64,000 nt of DNA from Echinometra lucunter (GCA_029962745.1 CM057156.1:30965613-31029612), one strand, 5' to 3'. Positions 46,611 to 59,114 are shown, counted from the first letter of the stretch. Translations and numbers: made by a program. Notes: generated from the letters alone by a model not told the origin.

Positions 46611-46942
46611 AAAGCATTAGTTTTATTTAGATTCACTAATCAGGCCTTTGAAATTCTAGTGATCGCAAGCCGACTTTACAATCTTTATAAACAATGTTGG
46701 AATATATTTGCGTTTCTATCTGAGTATTTTTTACCCATCTGAATACGGGCTTTTCTCATTAGGACGAGGAAAATATTTCTTTCATCATGTTCATATGAAA
46801 CTTTTAAAAGCAATAAGCTTATTTCGTTTACCAACACGGTCTTGGAAATTCTACTGGATGTCATTTAACTTTACGATCTATACAAAGGACTTTGAAAGAT
46901 ATATCTGCATTTCTATCTGAGGATTCTTTTTACCCATTCCAT
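46611..46942 (+). repeat. degenerate 197-bp direct duplication
   Basis: AAAGCATTAGTTTTATTTAG (46611) parallels AAAGCAATAAGCTTATTTCG (about 46807). GAAATTCTAGTG parallels GAAATTCTACTGG. TTTCTATCTGAG at 46713 parallels 46910, and each copy ends in a TTTTTACCCAT-type stretch. The offset is 196-197 bp throughout. Confidence 0.7.
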
Positions 46943-46950
46943 CTCCGATT

Positions 46951-47070
46951 TTTTTTTTTTTTTGGTTAAAATAAGTAAAATTTTTCCATCTTATAAAACT
47001 GCCCCAATATAACACGATGCAAAAAAAACAAAACAAAAAAAAACAAAAAAAGAAAGAAAGAAAGAAAGAA
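46951..47070 (+). repeat. poly(T) and A-rich/(AAAG)n tract
   Basis: T run at 46951-46964. From 47020, AAAAC-type repeats grade into GAAA repeats. Confidence 0.85.
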
Positions 47071-48499
47071 ATATTTGCAGTAAATATTTTTAGTATTTTT
47101 TTAAAAAAGGTTTTCGTTCTATAGGTATTGCAAAAGCAAGCTCCCCGGCAGAAAACATGAAGTATTAACTATGAACCATTTTGGATGAGCAGAAAGCATT
47201 CTCAATCACCAGTGTTTAATCGCCTGCCTTCTCACACAATTTTTTTAAAAGAAACAAGTAACAGCATTGGTAAAATTAGTCAGGTTTAATTAATGATTGC
47301 TTTAATAAAAAGAAATGACGCACACACACACACACAAATTAAATTGTCAGTGACTTCACGATCTATTACACTGCAAAATATATCAAGACAATTTGAGAGT
47401 TACTGTCTGAGAGAATCAGGCACATTTGAAAAAAGTCGGAAAATGGGGGTCGGCAGATTTATTTCATATTTTGAAGTTTTGGTATAAACAGGGTATACAT
47501 GGTATAACTTACACAAAACGGTGTTAGAATTTTCTGATCATAATTCTTTTCATAGTTATCCCAACCTCCTAAAAATAACCCATTTTGGTACGGCTCAAAA
47601 ACACGAATTTTGAATTTCATTACGGCTTCATCATGAATAAGTGTATTTAGCATTATGCAGTCTATATGAAAATTTGCAGGCTTTCTCCTTTCACCCTTTC
47701 TCTTTAGATTTCTGGACAGTTATTGTTCTTTAATAGAGATGAGATGACATTGCAGTCCTAAATAATATTCAAAGGATGCATTTTAAGGTCGATCATCGAA
47801 GTTCTACTTTTATGGAGACACGGAATAATTGTACAATGTGGTGAGTTGAGGACATTGATTTTTTTTCTTTTATTATTCACCCCAATCATTGGAAATCGAA
47901 TTATCTGATACCGTCTTAAAGCTCAAATGACCTGGAACAAAGAAATACCCTAGTTCGTGTGGATATTATTACGCAAAAAGCTGATCCCAGCTTCATAACT
48001 GATATTCTTATTTCTGTAAATAATACCCACTGGACATATTCTCTTCTCTACACCCCCAGATTATTCTGTTTATTATCCGATGTTCTAAATATCAACACCT
48101 TCGCGTGAACAGGAGACACAAATAGACAATTCAATTCAACATTTATAAAGACAAAAAGAGAGTATTCATGGCATTAGGAAATGTTTATACCTCGCAACGA
48201 AGGAGATGATATAGTTACCTTCTGAATTATAGAACAGATCTGTTAAGGATACCAGAAAACATATCTTCTTTACCGATGTGAAGTTTATTTCGTCCAAGGC
48301 GGAGGCGTCTGACATTCCTTGTATCCTGAATGGTACTTTCTACCAATGGAAGAACGATTATTGTTTTCATTGATTATACATTTCTTTCCTGTAAAATGTG
48401 TAGAATTTCCAGTTAGAAGTTAGGAAATATAAACAAATATTGACCAACTTCATTTTAGACGCAACCTACGTCTATGGGATCTTTAACCGAAAATTTACT
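47071..48499. other. plain sequence
   Basis: No gene, RNA or transposon end was recognised. Confidence 0.5.
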
Positions 48500-48760
48500 T
48501 CTTTATTATTATTATCATTGTTATTATCATTTATTTGGCCATAAAAATCAGAAATTGATACACAATTGACATACAACGTGAACAGAATAAAATACATACA
48601 AATATCTTTAAAATGACAGCAAGAGAAGGAAATGAGAAGTAAAGAGCAGAGGAAAGAAATGGTTGTCTATGGGCCAGGGCTCGCAAAAGTGAAATCCTTT
48701 ACTATTACCCGGAGGCATGCGAGCCCTCATAGACAGTCCCCTCCATAGAGGAATAATATT
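48500..48760 (-). repeat. dispersed repeat-like block with stem and ATT end
   Basis: AGGGCTCGCA and TGCGAGCCCT, near 48676 and 48718, form a perfect 10-bp stem around about 30 bp. The flanking CTATG / CATAG pair extends it. A TTATTATTATTATC tract at about 48503-48530 would be the tail if read on the minus strand. This looks like the 3' part of a dispersed retroelement, but the family is not certain. Confidence 0.35.
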
Positions 48761-48932
48761 AAAGGCATTGGTTAACATTGTTATAATTTAAAAAAAAAAA
48801 ATCAAATTTTGTTACTTGAAAAAAGGATAAACACAAGGGTTATAGTGTAAAAATACCGGTATGAAAGTTTCAAAGTATAATATCCACAGGAGGCATTTTT
48901 AAATATTACAAATGTGAACCAGTGTTTGAAAA

Positions 48933-48985
48933 ATATATAAAGGTCGGTTGCACAGGGTAGACGTAAGGAGTGCGCATGCGCGCAT
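48933..48985 (+). promoter_or_regulatory. TATA-like box plus perfect NRF1/P3A2-type site
   Basis: ATATATAAAGG lies at about 48933-48943. TGCGCATGCGCG at 48971-48982 is a full match to the YGCGCAYGCGCR consensus of NRF1, whose sea-urchin relative is P3A2. A CACGTG E-box follows at about 49019. No exon is visible just downstream. Confidence 0.35.
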
Positions 48986-50369
48986 GGCTCACCGGACCGT
49001 ACTCTGTGTATTGGCGTATCACGTGGAGGGAGGCAGATAACGGTATTTTTTTTAACTCTAGCAAAACGGTCCTTTTATTATGTTGTCTCTGAGACGAAAA
49101 ATAATAGAATTACGGTTTGCGTCTTACTAACAGTTTTTCATTCCAAATTATGGTTGGTTTCAGGGTTTTAGAGTACAAAACTAAGTACTCATACACATGT
49201 TTCATCTTAGTTTGAGAATGTTTTGTTTTAAATCGGCTGGTCACAAAGTTAGGCAATGTCTTTAATTACTCACCACCACTAACATTACAATCAAGATTTT
49301 GAAATATCTTCTTCGATTGTATATACAAAGTATAATGCAAAGTACGTGTTATCGTTATCTGTACCTGTATTACTATTACTTCCGGTTGTTGAATAAAGCA
49401 AGTGGGTATTGCCCTTCTTTGAATAAGCAAGATTTCAGTCCCCTCTGGCAGCCACTACATAATGCATTTCTAAAGCAACGCATTAATCATTTTCAATTAT
49501 TTATTTTCTTAAGTCCATTTCAAAATGATTCTCCATGACGCACCTACATTAGCGATTTTAAGAAAAATAGAAATTTCCAGATTTTGCTTCAGCTTCAGTT
49601 CTAAAACTTGGCCATTTAGGGGTTACCCCAATCATCTTTTCAAACGTTACTTGCCTTCTTTATGAAAATTTTTCCTCCATAATTTGAATGAGAGTTTTAT
49701 TGGCTGTCTTCCTGTTGTTGAATTGACTTGCTCTAGAGACAAAATTCTGTTTGAATTTCCTGCCCCGTGAGTAGCCTTGTGGTCAAACTTCTTGACCCTT
49801 TGTCCTAGGCTTTTTTAAAAGTCCTTCCGTTCAAACACTACAAAGAGCTCTCCAAAATACTATGCACTCACATTCATGTTGAACTGTTGCAGGCAGTGGA
49901 TGTCATTGGCTGTCGCATTCATCAAAATGCCTTTAACCAAATAATCTGTTCTGAAAAGCTCGCATTTCAATTAATTTTCCACCGTCCTTCAAACAGTTAG
50001 TGGAGAGGCCTTTGAGCGCATCTTTGATGAATTCGAGTCCCCCCCCCCCCTCACTTTCACCACGCTGTTACCACTTTCTTCTGTGCTACTCTTTCAACCA
50101 GCCAGATAGCTTTAGGTTTTTAGCAGAGCGGGTCCATTGCATCCATAGTGCTAAAAAGTGATCAGGTAACTATATACCGAGATTCTGAAAGGCGTAGGAC
50201 TTGGAACTGAACATGATCTACCAAATATGGGACTAACTCATGCAACGATTAAATAAACCACAATGGATGAGATAAAAAAAAAAAAAAAAACTTCAGAGGC
50301 ATTATGTTAAAAAAAAAAATAAAGACACTTATATGTGAAAATAGGTTATCAGATAAAATTTCTACAGGC
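48986..50369. other. plain sequence with a poly(C) run
   Basis: 10 C lie at 50041-50050, and A runs lie at about 50275-50320. No gene is recognised. Confidence 0.5.
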
Positions 50370-50390
50370 GGGGGGGGGGGGGGGGGGGGG
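50370..50390 (+). repeat. poly(G), 21 G
   Basis: An uninterrupted G run on the plus strand. Confidence 0.95.
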
Positions 50391-51652
50391 AGGTGGATGG
50401 GGTCAAATCGGTAAGGGGAAATACCGAAATTGCACTAAATATGGACTTGACAATAACGCAGCCCTTCACATGCTTCGGTTATACCCTGCTGCAAAATTCA
50501 ACAACCCAGATAATCACAATATCAAAGAAGACAGTGTGAAAAAAATGAAAACAAAACAAAACAAAACAAACCAACCCCCCCAAAAAAAACAAACAAACAA
50601 CATCAACAACAACAACAACAACGAAATGGTCAGTTTGTAGCCGCTGTTCATTGACCAGTCATGATATATTCCTATATTTAACGACTAAAATATCACTACG
50701 TGGCATGGCTTTTTGTGAATTTTCGACCTTAGGGCTTTATAAATCATTTTGCTTGATGAAGCTCTAAGGGCGAAAATTCACACACACACAAAAAAAACAA
50801 TTCTTACCACTTTTTTAAAAGATTGAATTGAACGATAATGATTATCATTTTTTTCTTCGATACCATCATCACAACATTCATCTCTTTTGTTATCAAAAAT
50901 TTTCAATATTCTGTTCCTACACCGCGTTCACCAAATTCTTGTTCTATATGTTTCTGCTATCAAATTTCACGCGTGGCCGGTCTAGCTTTTATCACGTCAT
51001 ATGTATCAGGTTCTTGTTTGTAATTGTTGTTTTGCAGTATGTTCAGAGCTCTGAGTATTTCTTTCTGATACTGTTTTCATCTTCAGCTTTTACTGACGCA
51101 TATCTCATGTTTTTGCTTTCTTGCATGTTCTCTGCAACTCTACTCGTTTTGCAGTTGAGAAAAGTATCACCAAAACGGGCTATATGTGCCATTATTGATC
51201 TGTATCGATTTTGGATGGAAATCGTATGTATTTCTCTTATTTCCCTCTTTCATGGTCTCCAGGGTATGAAAGTCGTTTAAGGGTTGGTGATATGCACATT
51301 TCTCATCTTGTTTTCTGGCAGGAAGCTGTATAATGTTATTGATTTTCATCGATTTTTAGATGGAAGTGTCGGGAGTAGGATAGGTATTATTAATGTTGTG
51401 ATTACAGAAAAACGCTACACATTCGATAGTTCCCTTCGTGGGTGAAAAACAGTGACCTGTCTAAAGTTAATCGCATAGAAGAGAAGGCAGTTTTATTATG
51501 TTACAGAGCACATTATATTGATTTCTTAGCATTTCTAGTTATAAACGATTTCTCACTCCTGACTCGTGATATTTGCTGAAATATCTCCCTATATTTTTTT
51601 CTGAAATGGATGTTACCTAAGTACGTCTCATTAAAATATCAAAGCATACATA
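50391..51652. other. plain sequence with a CAA tract
   Basis: AAAAC and CAA repeats lie at 50545-50625. A 150-codon T-rich hydrophobic frame at 50828-51280 (+) is most likely compositional. Confidence 0.45.
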
Positions 51653-51750
51653 TGATGATGATGATGATAATAATAATAATAACAGCCCTTATTTACCCAG
51701 GGTAACCACATTATCTATCAGCTAATCTTCCAGCGGACCCTGCATTACAT
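51653..51750 (-). mobile_element. 3' fragment of the SINE family seen at 38408
   Basis: Read on the minus strand, GCAGGGTCCGCTGGAAGATT through GTTACCCTGGGTAAATAAG to (ATT)n matches the 3' part of the full-length SINE. The tRNA head is missing. The ATT tail grades into (ATC)n. Confidence 0.82.
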
Positions 51751-53863
51751 AATTTGTTTTTATAGCTTTCCCCAATGAAAAACCTCAAGTATACACTGAC
51801 ACATCAAAGGGTTATACACGTTATTAATTGATGTTAAACTTACTTAAATAACTGAAACTATAACCACAAAACTGTCAAGAGGATAAAAAGGATTCAATCC
51901 TTATGCAGCTCTGCGAGTTGAACGGCATATTTCATGTCTAATTGCAGCAATAACTATCACAAAATGTCACAATGATGGCATCAAAATCTGTTAAATAAGC
52001 CATTAGTATTTTTAAAATAAGGTGTCTTTGGGGTTAAATGTCGTTTGTCACTGTGATATTTAAGAAATGTATTTAAGAATGTATGCGATATATCTTTTAT
52101 CTTTCCGATATTTTTTTTAAACAGATTTTTTAATCTGTCAAAAATATTAAAATCTGTAAAAGATATCAAAACATCTTTAATCCGATTTCACCGTTTTGTT
52201 ACCAATTCTAAACATTTTGTTACAGTGTCCTCTAAATCCATATGGATTAGGTTTGTTTAAATACTGAAACTGTTTAAGCTGCACAAAAGAGATATACGAT
52301 GAAATATTCCAGATACCTAACTGTGTGAAGTGATTTACAGGACCTTGTTTGTATACGAATATCGTACCTGTTAGTCTAATTTCTACTGGCTTAAAAAAAA
52401 TCATGTCAAATGATAAACACCAAGAAAAGGAAAGGAAAAAAAAAAGAAAGAAACATATTGTCCGTTTATGTAGGTTTCTTTTTTATTTCTGATTTTTAAA
52501 AATGAATTTCCATGCAGATGCAATTGAATGATTTGTTCCAAACTCTCATGTGAAATCAATCAGTACATAAATCAATCACGGTATATGACTTGACATTCTA
52601 ATATACCAGAAATCTCCGGACCACCCAATCCTCTTTATTCATATCCATTATTCTCCCTACTGCATGGATTCCAGTTTCAGAGGATGAAGTCAGCATTCCT
52701 CATATGAAAAATTTAATATTGCTCCTGTTTTCATCTGGTTTCTGTAGAGATCCCAATTTGTAACGAATGTGCTTTCTTAGTAAATTCTACGTGCTCTTTT
52801 AAAACTTGGTATTTAGAAAAACCCACGCGTACAGTGGATCTGATATGATTGCTTCGGCAAAAGCAAGTTGTTAGCATTAAATATCATTTCCTGTCATGGT
52901 TGTAGATCTATATTTGAAATGTTACGTGGCATACCTGGTACCAAGCTATAACCATTGGCCAAATCCATTATTTCAAAGAAATAAAAATAACGTTATAAAA
53001 AATAATGTTATATTGCTCTTCCTAGAGCCTCGAAGGCCCGTGCAATATCCATTAAAAGTTGTGATACAAGTACTTTAACAAGTTTTTATTAATTTGATAT
53101 AGCAATTTATGGCATATCATTTTCCATAGAAAATAAAACAGGAAAAGCACGGCGCTATTCATTGTGGAAGGCGTCCCGAGATAACGAGAGAGAGAGAGAG
53201 AGAGAGATAGGTGTCATAGTATGTTGATGTAAATGTATAACAGCGAAATCACTGGAAATAAAATTTGAAGAAATTCTTTCAAAAAAAGGTAAAACCACAA
53301 TTACCAACCTTAAAATGCATTACAATTGATGCAATAATTCCCCGTGGAAATCAGAGTACAGTTTATAAGTATAAAGTTTTGAGAACCTCCCCCCTCCCCC
53401 CCCCCAAAGAAAACCCCCACAAACCTCACCATGATAACCAGACCCACTCATCACATAAGACCATTCAGACAGATAAAAAGCAACCATTTCAAAACCATGC
53501 CATCTAGACCGAAACGATTTTCCAGACAATGAAGCAAACAGAAGTAAAGGAAATATTCTTTGTTCAGTAGAATGATTGACCATTTAGACCTTAAAGAACC
53601 TTTTTCAGGCTTGTTACCATATTCCATTCATCGCTTCAGCGCCATCCTTTTTAAAAAATTAGTATCTGTAATTCATCAATTTTGAAGTAGATTCATAGGC
53701 ATTGCTATTGGCACCCAGTAAATGCCATCACAGGTTGCCGATTTTTCATAAAACTACCAGGACTCTGTATGCGCTTCATTAGATGGTATTCTGGTCAAGT
53801 TATACGCCACATTTTACTATGTTTTAAAACTTTGCAAAGGGCATTATCAGGAGTGGACAGGCT
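51751..53863. other. 2.1 kb plain sequence
   Basis: A short (GA)n lies at 53187-53206 and C-rich runs at 53389-53405. No gene is recognised. Confidence 0.5.
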
Positions 53864-53879
53864 GGGGGGGGGGGGGGGG
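53864..53879 (+). repeat. poly(G), 16 G
   Basis: An uninterrupted G run on the plus strand. Confidence 0.95.
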
Positions 53880-54060
53880 AGTCCCAGGGGCTGCATGATA
53901 TTTTTGCCTGTAGTCCGGTTGATTTGTGGTTTGATGGCGAGTTAAGCAGGCCTGTCTTAAAAATCGCAACCGAATCATTCCGCCCCAGGGATACACGTTT
54001 AAAAAGAAGAACAAGCGTAAAATAATCCCTGCAGACGGTTCTTTGGAGAATTAAACATCT

Positions 54061-54189
54061 GGCCTCCGTAACACAAAGCTTAGCAATTGATCGTTGGATT
54101 GATTTTTACGATTGGCTGCACATAGTGATCAATGCAATCAATCGTAAAAATCAATCGTACGACCAATCACTAAGCTTTGTATGGAGGCC
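54061..54189. mobile_element. full-length hairpin MITE
   Basis: The 129-bp element folds end to end. Left GGCCTCCGTAACACAAAGCT pairs with right (read inward) GGCCTCCATACAAAGCTTAG. Inner GATTGATTTTTACGATTG matches on both arms. No clear target duplication was found. Confidence 0.8.
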
Positions 54190-55068
54190 CTTTTTCTATC
54201 AAACCTCAAGGACAAGTCAAGGGCAAGCATTGATTGAAAGCATGTAAGACATATAACACGTTCATCGCCTCAATAATTATTGCGAAAAACATCCTGTTTT
54301 GCGCGAATGTGTGATAGATTTCGCGATCACATAACTAATTACTGGGTACGAATAATTAGATTATACCATCAAACATTATTCATTTCAGGAGCAAGCTGAA
54401 AATGGTGGAGACTTGTAATTGTAATTTGAAGGAGGAAGCGAAAGTCTATCTGAAAGTGAACATATTGCTTGCATTAAATTTGTGATCTGATCCGAAACAT
54501 ATCCGCAGACTAAGAGACCCGGTAGCAACCCGTGAGGCAGATATTCGAATCCAACAAAGGTTATCCCCTTTTTAGGTTAGCCTGAGGAGGAGAAGGGAAA
54601 GATAGAATTGGATGGTAAAAACCGGAGAAGAGCAAATTATCGAAACTCGACTCGCTGAGCCAAATCCGCCTCCGGAATGTTTGTGCTACGGTTATTGAAA
54701 TAATCAGAGTTAGAGTTTAGGCCGTAGAAGAGAGTATGCATAAAAGTGAAGACTACATGACAAGATATAAGTAGAAATTCTTCCATGAATTGTTTTATTC
54801 AGAAAAGGAGGAGATGTTTCCATAGCTATGCAGTCAACGATCAGATGTCACATCTTGCCCTTCTCCTCCTCACATCAGTGATGTCATCACTATACTTGCT
54901 TGAACAAAAACATTGGAGTTATTGAGAATTATATTTTCCATTTGTCAAGAAGCACCTTCCAGGTGAAATACACCATTTAGAACAAATTCCCGTAAATGCT
55001 CATTGTACTTCAGATCAAATGACTAAGTGGTCGCCTTGATTATCTTGAATGATCAAGAAAGTCAACTG
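54190..55068. other. plain sequence between two MITEs
   Basis: No gene is seen. Confidence 0.5.
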
Positions 55069-55260
55069 GGAGTCAACTCTAGTCCGAGTTAAAGTGACTC
55101 GGATTCCGTATTAATTTGACTCGGAATGGTGTGGCATCAGCTGTGAATCGACTCAATTCCGAGTCAAAGCAACTAGGAAACGAGTCATTTTTGACTCGGA
55201 ATAGAGTTGACTCCTAGCTGACGCCACTCCGAGTCAACTTTGACACTGCGTAAATAAGAG
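55069..55260. mobile_element. inverted-repeat element rich in GACTCGGAAT
   Basis: GGAGTCAACTCTAGTCCGAG at 55070 is mirrored by GGAGTCAACTCTATTCCGAG read inward from about 55216. GACTCGG or CCGAGTC recurs at 55096, 55118, 55158, 55193 and 55228. The outer boundary is uncertain. Confidence 0.7.
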
Positions 55261-55267
55261 AGTAGAT

Positions 55268-55411
55268 CTGGGGAGCGTTTCATGAAGAGTTTTGTCAGTG
55301 ATTTTCACTGACTAATTTGCTCTCAGCCAATCAGATGTGAGGATTTTCAGTAGCTCATAACAGTTGTCAGTGATTTTCACTGGCAAAAACTCTTCATGAA
55401 ATGCTCCCCAG
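55268..55411. mobile_element. MITE of the GGGGAGCGTTTCATGAA family, copy 2
   Basis: CTGGGGAGCGTTTCATGAAG faces CTGGGGAGCATTTCATGAAG read inward. Subterminal GTCAGTGATTTTCACTG occurs on both arms. 144 bp, no coding capacity, same ends as 24702-24859. Confidence 0.85.
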
Positions 55412-56759
55412 GTAGTAAGGTCCTTCCAAAATGGCGTGAAGTAATTTACGAATAGCGGAACTTCTAACCTATTGCATCACCCCCAAATAAAAATAAATAT
55501 TCGAGAGTATTAAGGTAACATCGGCTGTGGGAACGTTGCTTCTTTGACCATTCCAATATGCGGGCAGTGACTTAATATATTGATCTAAATATGCCACTGA
55601 CCAAAAATATTCGGCAAAAAGGTAAGGAGGTCAAAAGGCGAGAGAAAATCTATGCCTGTCGCCAATCTAGATTGTCATCTAGGAATGATATTACTTGGAG
55701 ATATTCCCTCGTCCAATAATCGTCTTTCTTTCAAGTCCGATTTGACCTTGATTTTGCATGGAGAAGCTATAATCGTGGATGGCGTGTATACCAACCAGCT
55801 TACTCTACATGTCACTCGCGCTATAGTAGGCTTATGCATGAGAATTGCCGTGACATAGCGGTTTATCTTTGATTTTATGTAGTAAATCTACCAAGGTAAA
55901 CAATGAGTGAGTGAGAGAGAAGGGGGTGTATAGGGAAGATGAAGAGCTTGAGAGAATGGGACAAGAAGAAAGAGCTCACATGGACATAATATCGGTTCTA
56001 AAAATGTTCGAAAGAAAATAGTCATGACAACATTTCACAGTGTTGGGGTAAAAATGTCACAGTGCTAGATATAACATCATATCCTGTATCATGAGATGAC
56101 AAGTTTGAACGTGGCCAAAAAGACTGATGCCACGTTGTAGGTTTCTAAATGTCAGGCGATATTAAAAGCTGACTTGGAGTGAAACGCAAAGTAAAAAGAA
56201 ATCAAACAAAACAAAATTGTCTTGAAACACCATCATGATTGGTTGAAAGTCTAGTCACGTTTCAACTTTTCAATTACATTTGAAGCACAACTTTCCTTGA
56301 AGAGGTCCCTGGAAAAAGGAACCCGTACACAATGGTACGGAAGGAGTAAAGATTGTTTCACATTCAAATGATTTTTCCTCAGTGGGTAATCATGATTTGC
56401 AAACCTCGCACCGCTCGCTTTTAATTTGTCTTTATTTGGTTGAAGAGTTAAGTTATGGTAATGTTTGCGCTCTGTAGCCTCGCATCACCAGGTCATACAT
56501 ACCTGAGAGTTTTCCTCGTGACATCTATCAAAGAGCGGGGTAGTGGCAGAGCGTGGCAGGCATTGACCCCAACACTGCACATATTATCCAGAGAATGAAA
56601 GCAAACCCCGTTCTCAAATCATTCAAAAATGTCATATGATTCCAATGGAACGGAATGGACCTCTCTTTCATTCATGAATTCATGCTTAATTCTTCAGGGA
56701 CAGCATGGAAATAGGGATATCGATCATGGAGTGCACATCAATCGAACCATTGGTCTTAC
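55412..56759. other. plain sequence
   Basis: No gene is recognised. The 68-codon frame at 55652-55858 (+) is within chance length. Confidence 0.5.
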
Positions 56760-56906
56760 CGCTGTTTATTCCTTTCTTTTTTCCTCTCTTCCCTTTTCTC
56801 TTCCCGTCACTCTCTCTTCATTCCTTTTTTGGGGTCTTTTTTTCCTCCACCTATTCCTCTTTTCCTTTCTTTCGCTGCTCTTCCTTCTTTCTCTTCTCTC
56901 ACCAAG

Positions 56907-56937
<31 letters not shown>

Positions 56938-57150
56938 TTCTTTTGTCCCTTTATTGTTTGCGTCTATCCATGTCTCCTTTCTATCTCCCTCATTTCAACC
57001 GTTCTCTCTTCATTCACTTTTTGTCATCTTCTTTCTCCCCATCTCTCGCTCACTATTATTTTACTCCCACTCTATCTATCTTACCCATGTCTCTGTATAT
57101 TTCTCGATTCCTACCGCCATGCCTCTACCTCCTCCGCTTCTCTCCTTCTC
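56760..57150 (+). repeat. pyrimidine-rich (CT/TTCC)n tract
   Basis: About 390 bp of T/C-rich sequence with (CT)n at about 56910-56935. Ser/Phe/Leu-rich frames of 111-195 codons on three phases are artefacts. Confidence 0.8.
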
Positions 57151-57155
57151 TCTAC

Positions 57156-58355
57156 GACCCCTGATACATCTATTTTCAAACCTACCCGAGACAAGTCTCG
57201 GACCGGTCTGGGGTAGGAAACAAATCTGATGTAAACGCTCCAAACCTACCTGAGATCGGTTTGTAGCGAACCTGTCTGTGACCACATCCTGATGTGGTGT
57301 GAAATAGGTCTCAGACCGGTCTTAGGTTTGCTGTTGATGTAAATGGTTTCTAGATCCTACCCCAGACCTGTCTGAGATAGGTTCGAGTAGTATGCAACAC
57401 AGACCCTAGTTTGTCAAAACATGTTACAGCAGTCTGAATGGTAGACTAAAAGAGATGGAAATTGTGTACTGTAGCTGCTCCAAACTTATTTTTTACCAGC
57501 AAGTCTCCACTTACGCTAGACTGCTCCAAGACCCATGGAGTTTATTAAATTGACAAATAGGGTCTGTGCCCGCACACTAGCGCACATGCATGATATAAGA
57601 GGTTGTGAGGGAACCTATCTCAGCCAGGCAGGTTTTTGGGACCGCGGTGTAGAAACGGGTTTTTCCATAACATGACCCCCCCCCCCCAATTTTCTGACAC
57701 ACCTGACACCCCATTTCTGACACCCCATTTTCCCATTCACTTTTGTACATGTAGCATTTTCATTCTGTGATTGGCCTTTTTGCTAGTGAATATTCATCAC
57801 TGTCTAATACGCAGCGTGGGTTGTTCTATTTCTTTCGGGGGGGTTATGGGGAGAAACATTCGGATTTCATTGATTTTGCATTATTCATCAATCAAAACAT
57901 GATTGCATATACAAATGTATTTATTTTTCATGTAAATAAATTCAAACGCATATAACAATCCATTTTATAATTCTATATGCAATCATGTTTTGATTGATGA
58001 ATAATGCAAAATCAATGAAATCCGAATGTTTCTCCCCATAAACCCCCCGAAAGAAATAGAACAACCCACACTGCGTATTATGCGTATTAAACAGTGATGA
58101 ATATTCACTAGCAAAAAGGCCAATCACAGAATGAAAATGCTGCATGTACAAAAGTGAATGGGAAAATGGGGTGTCAGAAATGGGGTGTCAGGTGTATCAG
58201 AAAACTGGGGGTCATGTTATGGAAACACCCTGTAGAAACAGACTATTTTCCTGTCTCAGATAGGTTTGGACACAAAAAGTACAAGGTCAAGCTTGTTTTT
58301 CCGAACCTACCTCAGACCTGTCTCAGATAGGTTCAGAATAGATGTATCAAGGGTC
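57156..58355. mobile_element. TIR element rich in CCTGTCTGAGATAGGTT motifs, interrupted by a second element
   Basis: Left GACCCCTGATACATCTATT pairs with right (read inward) GACCCTTGATACATCTATT. Both continue into AACCTACC/AACCTATC + GAGACA. At least seven variants of AACCTACCTCAGACCTGTCT or its complement lie inside. TAC flanks both ends (57153-57155, 58356-58358) and may be a 3-bp target duplication. Without the nested insert the element would be about 617 bp. No coding capacity. Confidence 0.75.
57657..58230. mobile_element. long-TIR element with perfect 9-bp target duplication (Mutator-like)
   Basis: Two arms of about 255 bp (57657-57911 and 57974-58230) are near-perfect inverted repeats around a 62-bp spacer. 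They begin GGGTTTTTCCATAACATGAC and, read inward from the right, GGGTGTTTCCATAACATGAC. TGTAGAAAC flanks both sides (57648-57656, 58231-58239), a perfect 9-bp target duplication. Long TIRs with 9-bp duplications fit Mutator-like elements, but Merlin-type elements also make 8-9 bp duplications. Both arms give a similar short frame (MIGLFASEYSSL), simply because they are copies. The poly(C) run and G-rich stretch near the ends differ in length between arms. Confidence 0.88.
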
Positions 58356-59034
58356 TACATTACCACTGTCCTCTCCCTCTCTGCAATTGTTTCATTGGAA
58401 GAGTTGAATTGATGCTCACTTTGCTCTACAGCTTTTCGCATTAACATGGCACTCAAGAACATAACATCGTTAAATATCGCGGTCATTACTTACATTCACA
58501 CTACCGCTCTTGAGCTGGAAATTTAATTCTGGTTTTATTTGTCATTTCCTTTGAATGGGCACTTTAAATTTTCAAAACTAGACAGCAGCCTGTGCAAATG
58601 TAGCGAATGCACGGCGAAAACTAGTTTTCTCTCATCTTCCACTTCAACAAGTAATTCGGATGGCTAAAACCATGAAGCGCTGGATAGTTAGGAAAATATT
58701 TTGACACTACCGTTACGATTTATCATAGACTGGATTATTTCTGCAAGGCAAGCACCAAAGTGGTTTCAGAACAATCTTCTGAAAATTGGATAATTTATCA
58801 CCCTTTTCCCGAGGTTTCATGTTTGGAGGAGAAGAGGGGTAAATCGCACCAACGTCGGCTGCAATCAATCACTTTTCTTTGTGGATCAGCTACAAGTTGC
58901 GAGAACGACATTTTGCCGCTTGTCCCCTGATCACACTGAACATTCATGACTTGCATGCAGCGCTCCGGTCCTTGGAGATAGAAGGGAAGTTCGCCACAGG
59001 TCGGAAATGAGAATCAGAAGAAAGAATGAGGGCT
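58356..59034. other. plain sequence
   Basis: No gene is recognised. Confidence 0.5.
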
Positions 59035-59114
59035 TGAAGGGAGAGAGAGATAGAGATATAAATAGAGAGAAAAATGGGGGGGGGGGGAGCCGAAAGAGAG
59101 AGAGAGAGAGAGAA
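59035..59114 (+). repeat. (GA)n and poly(G), 12 G
   Basis: GA-rich tract, then G run at 59076-59087, then (GA)n at 59095-59113. Confidence 0.9.

Noticed and set aside
50828..51280. 150-codon hydrophobic frame
   Set aside because: It is T-rich with no start context, splice signals or domain. The hydrophobicity follows from T-richness.
56629..57229. 195- and 174-codon Ser/Phe/Leu-rich frames
   Set aside because: They are low-complexity CT-rich sequence open in three phases, and run into a transposon end.
57767..58151. Two similar short proteins on opposite strands
   Set aside because: They are the two inverted arms of one transposon, and the identity is due to the inverted repeat.
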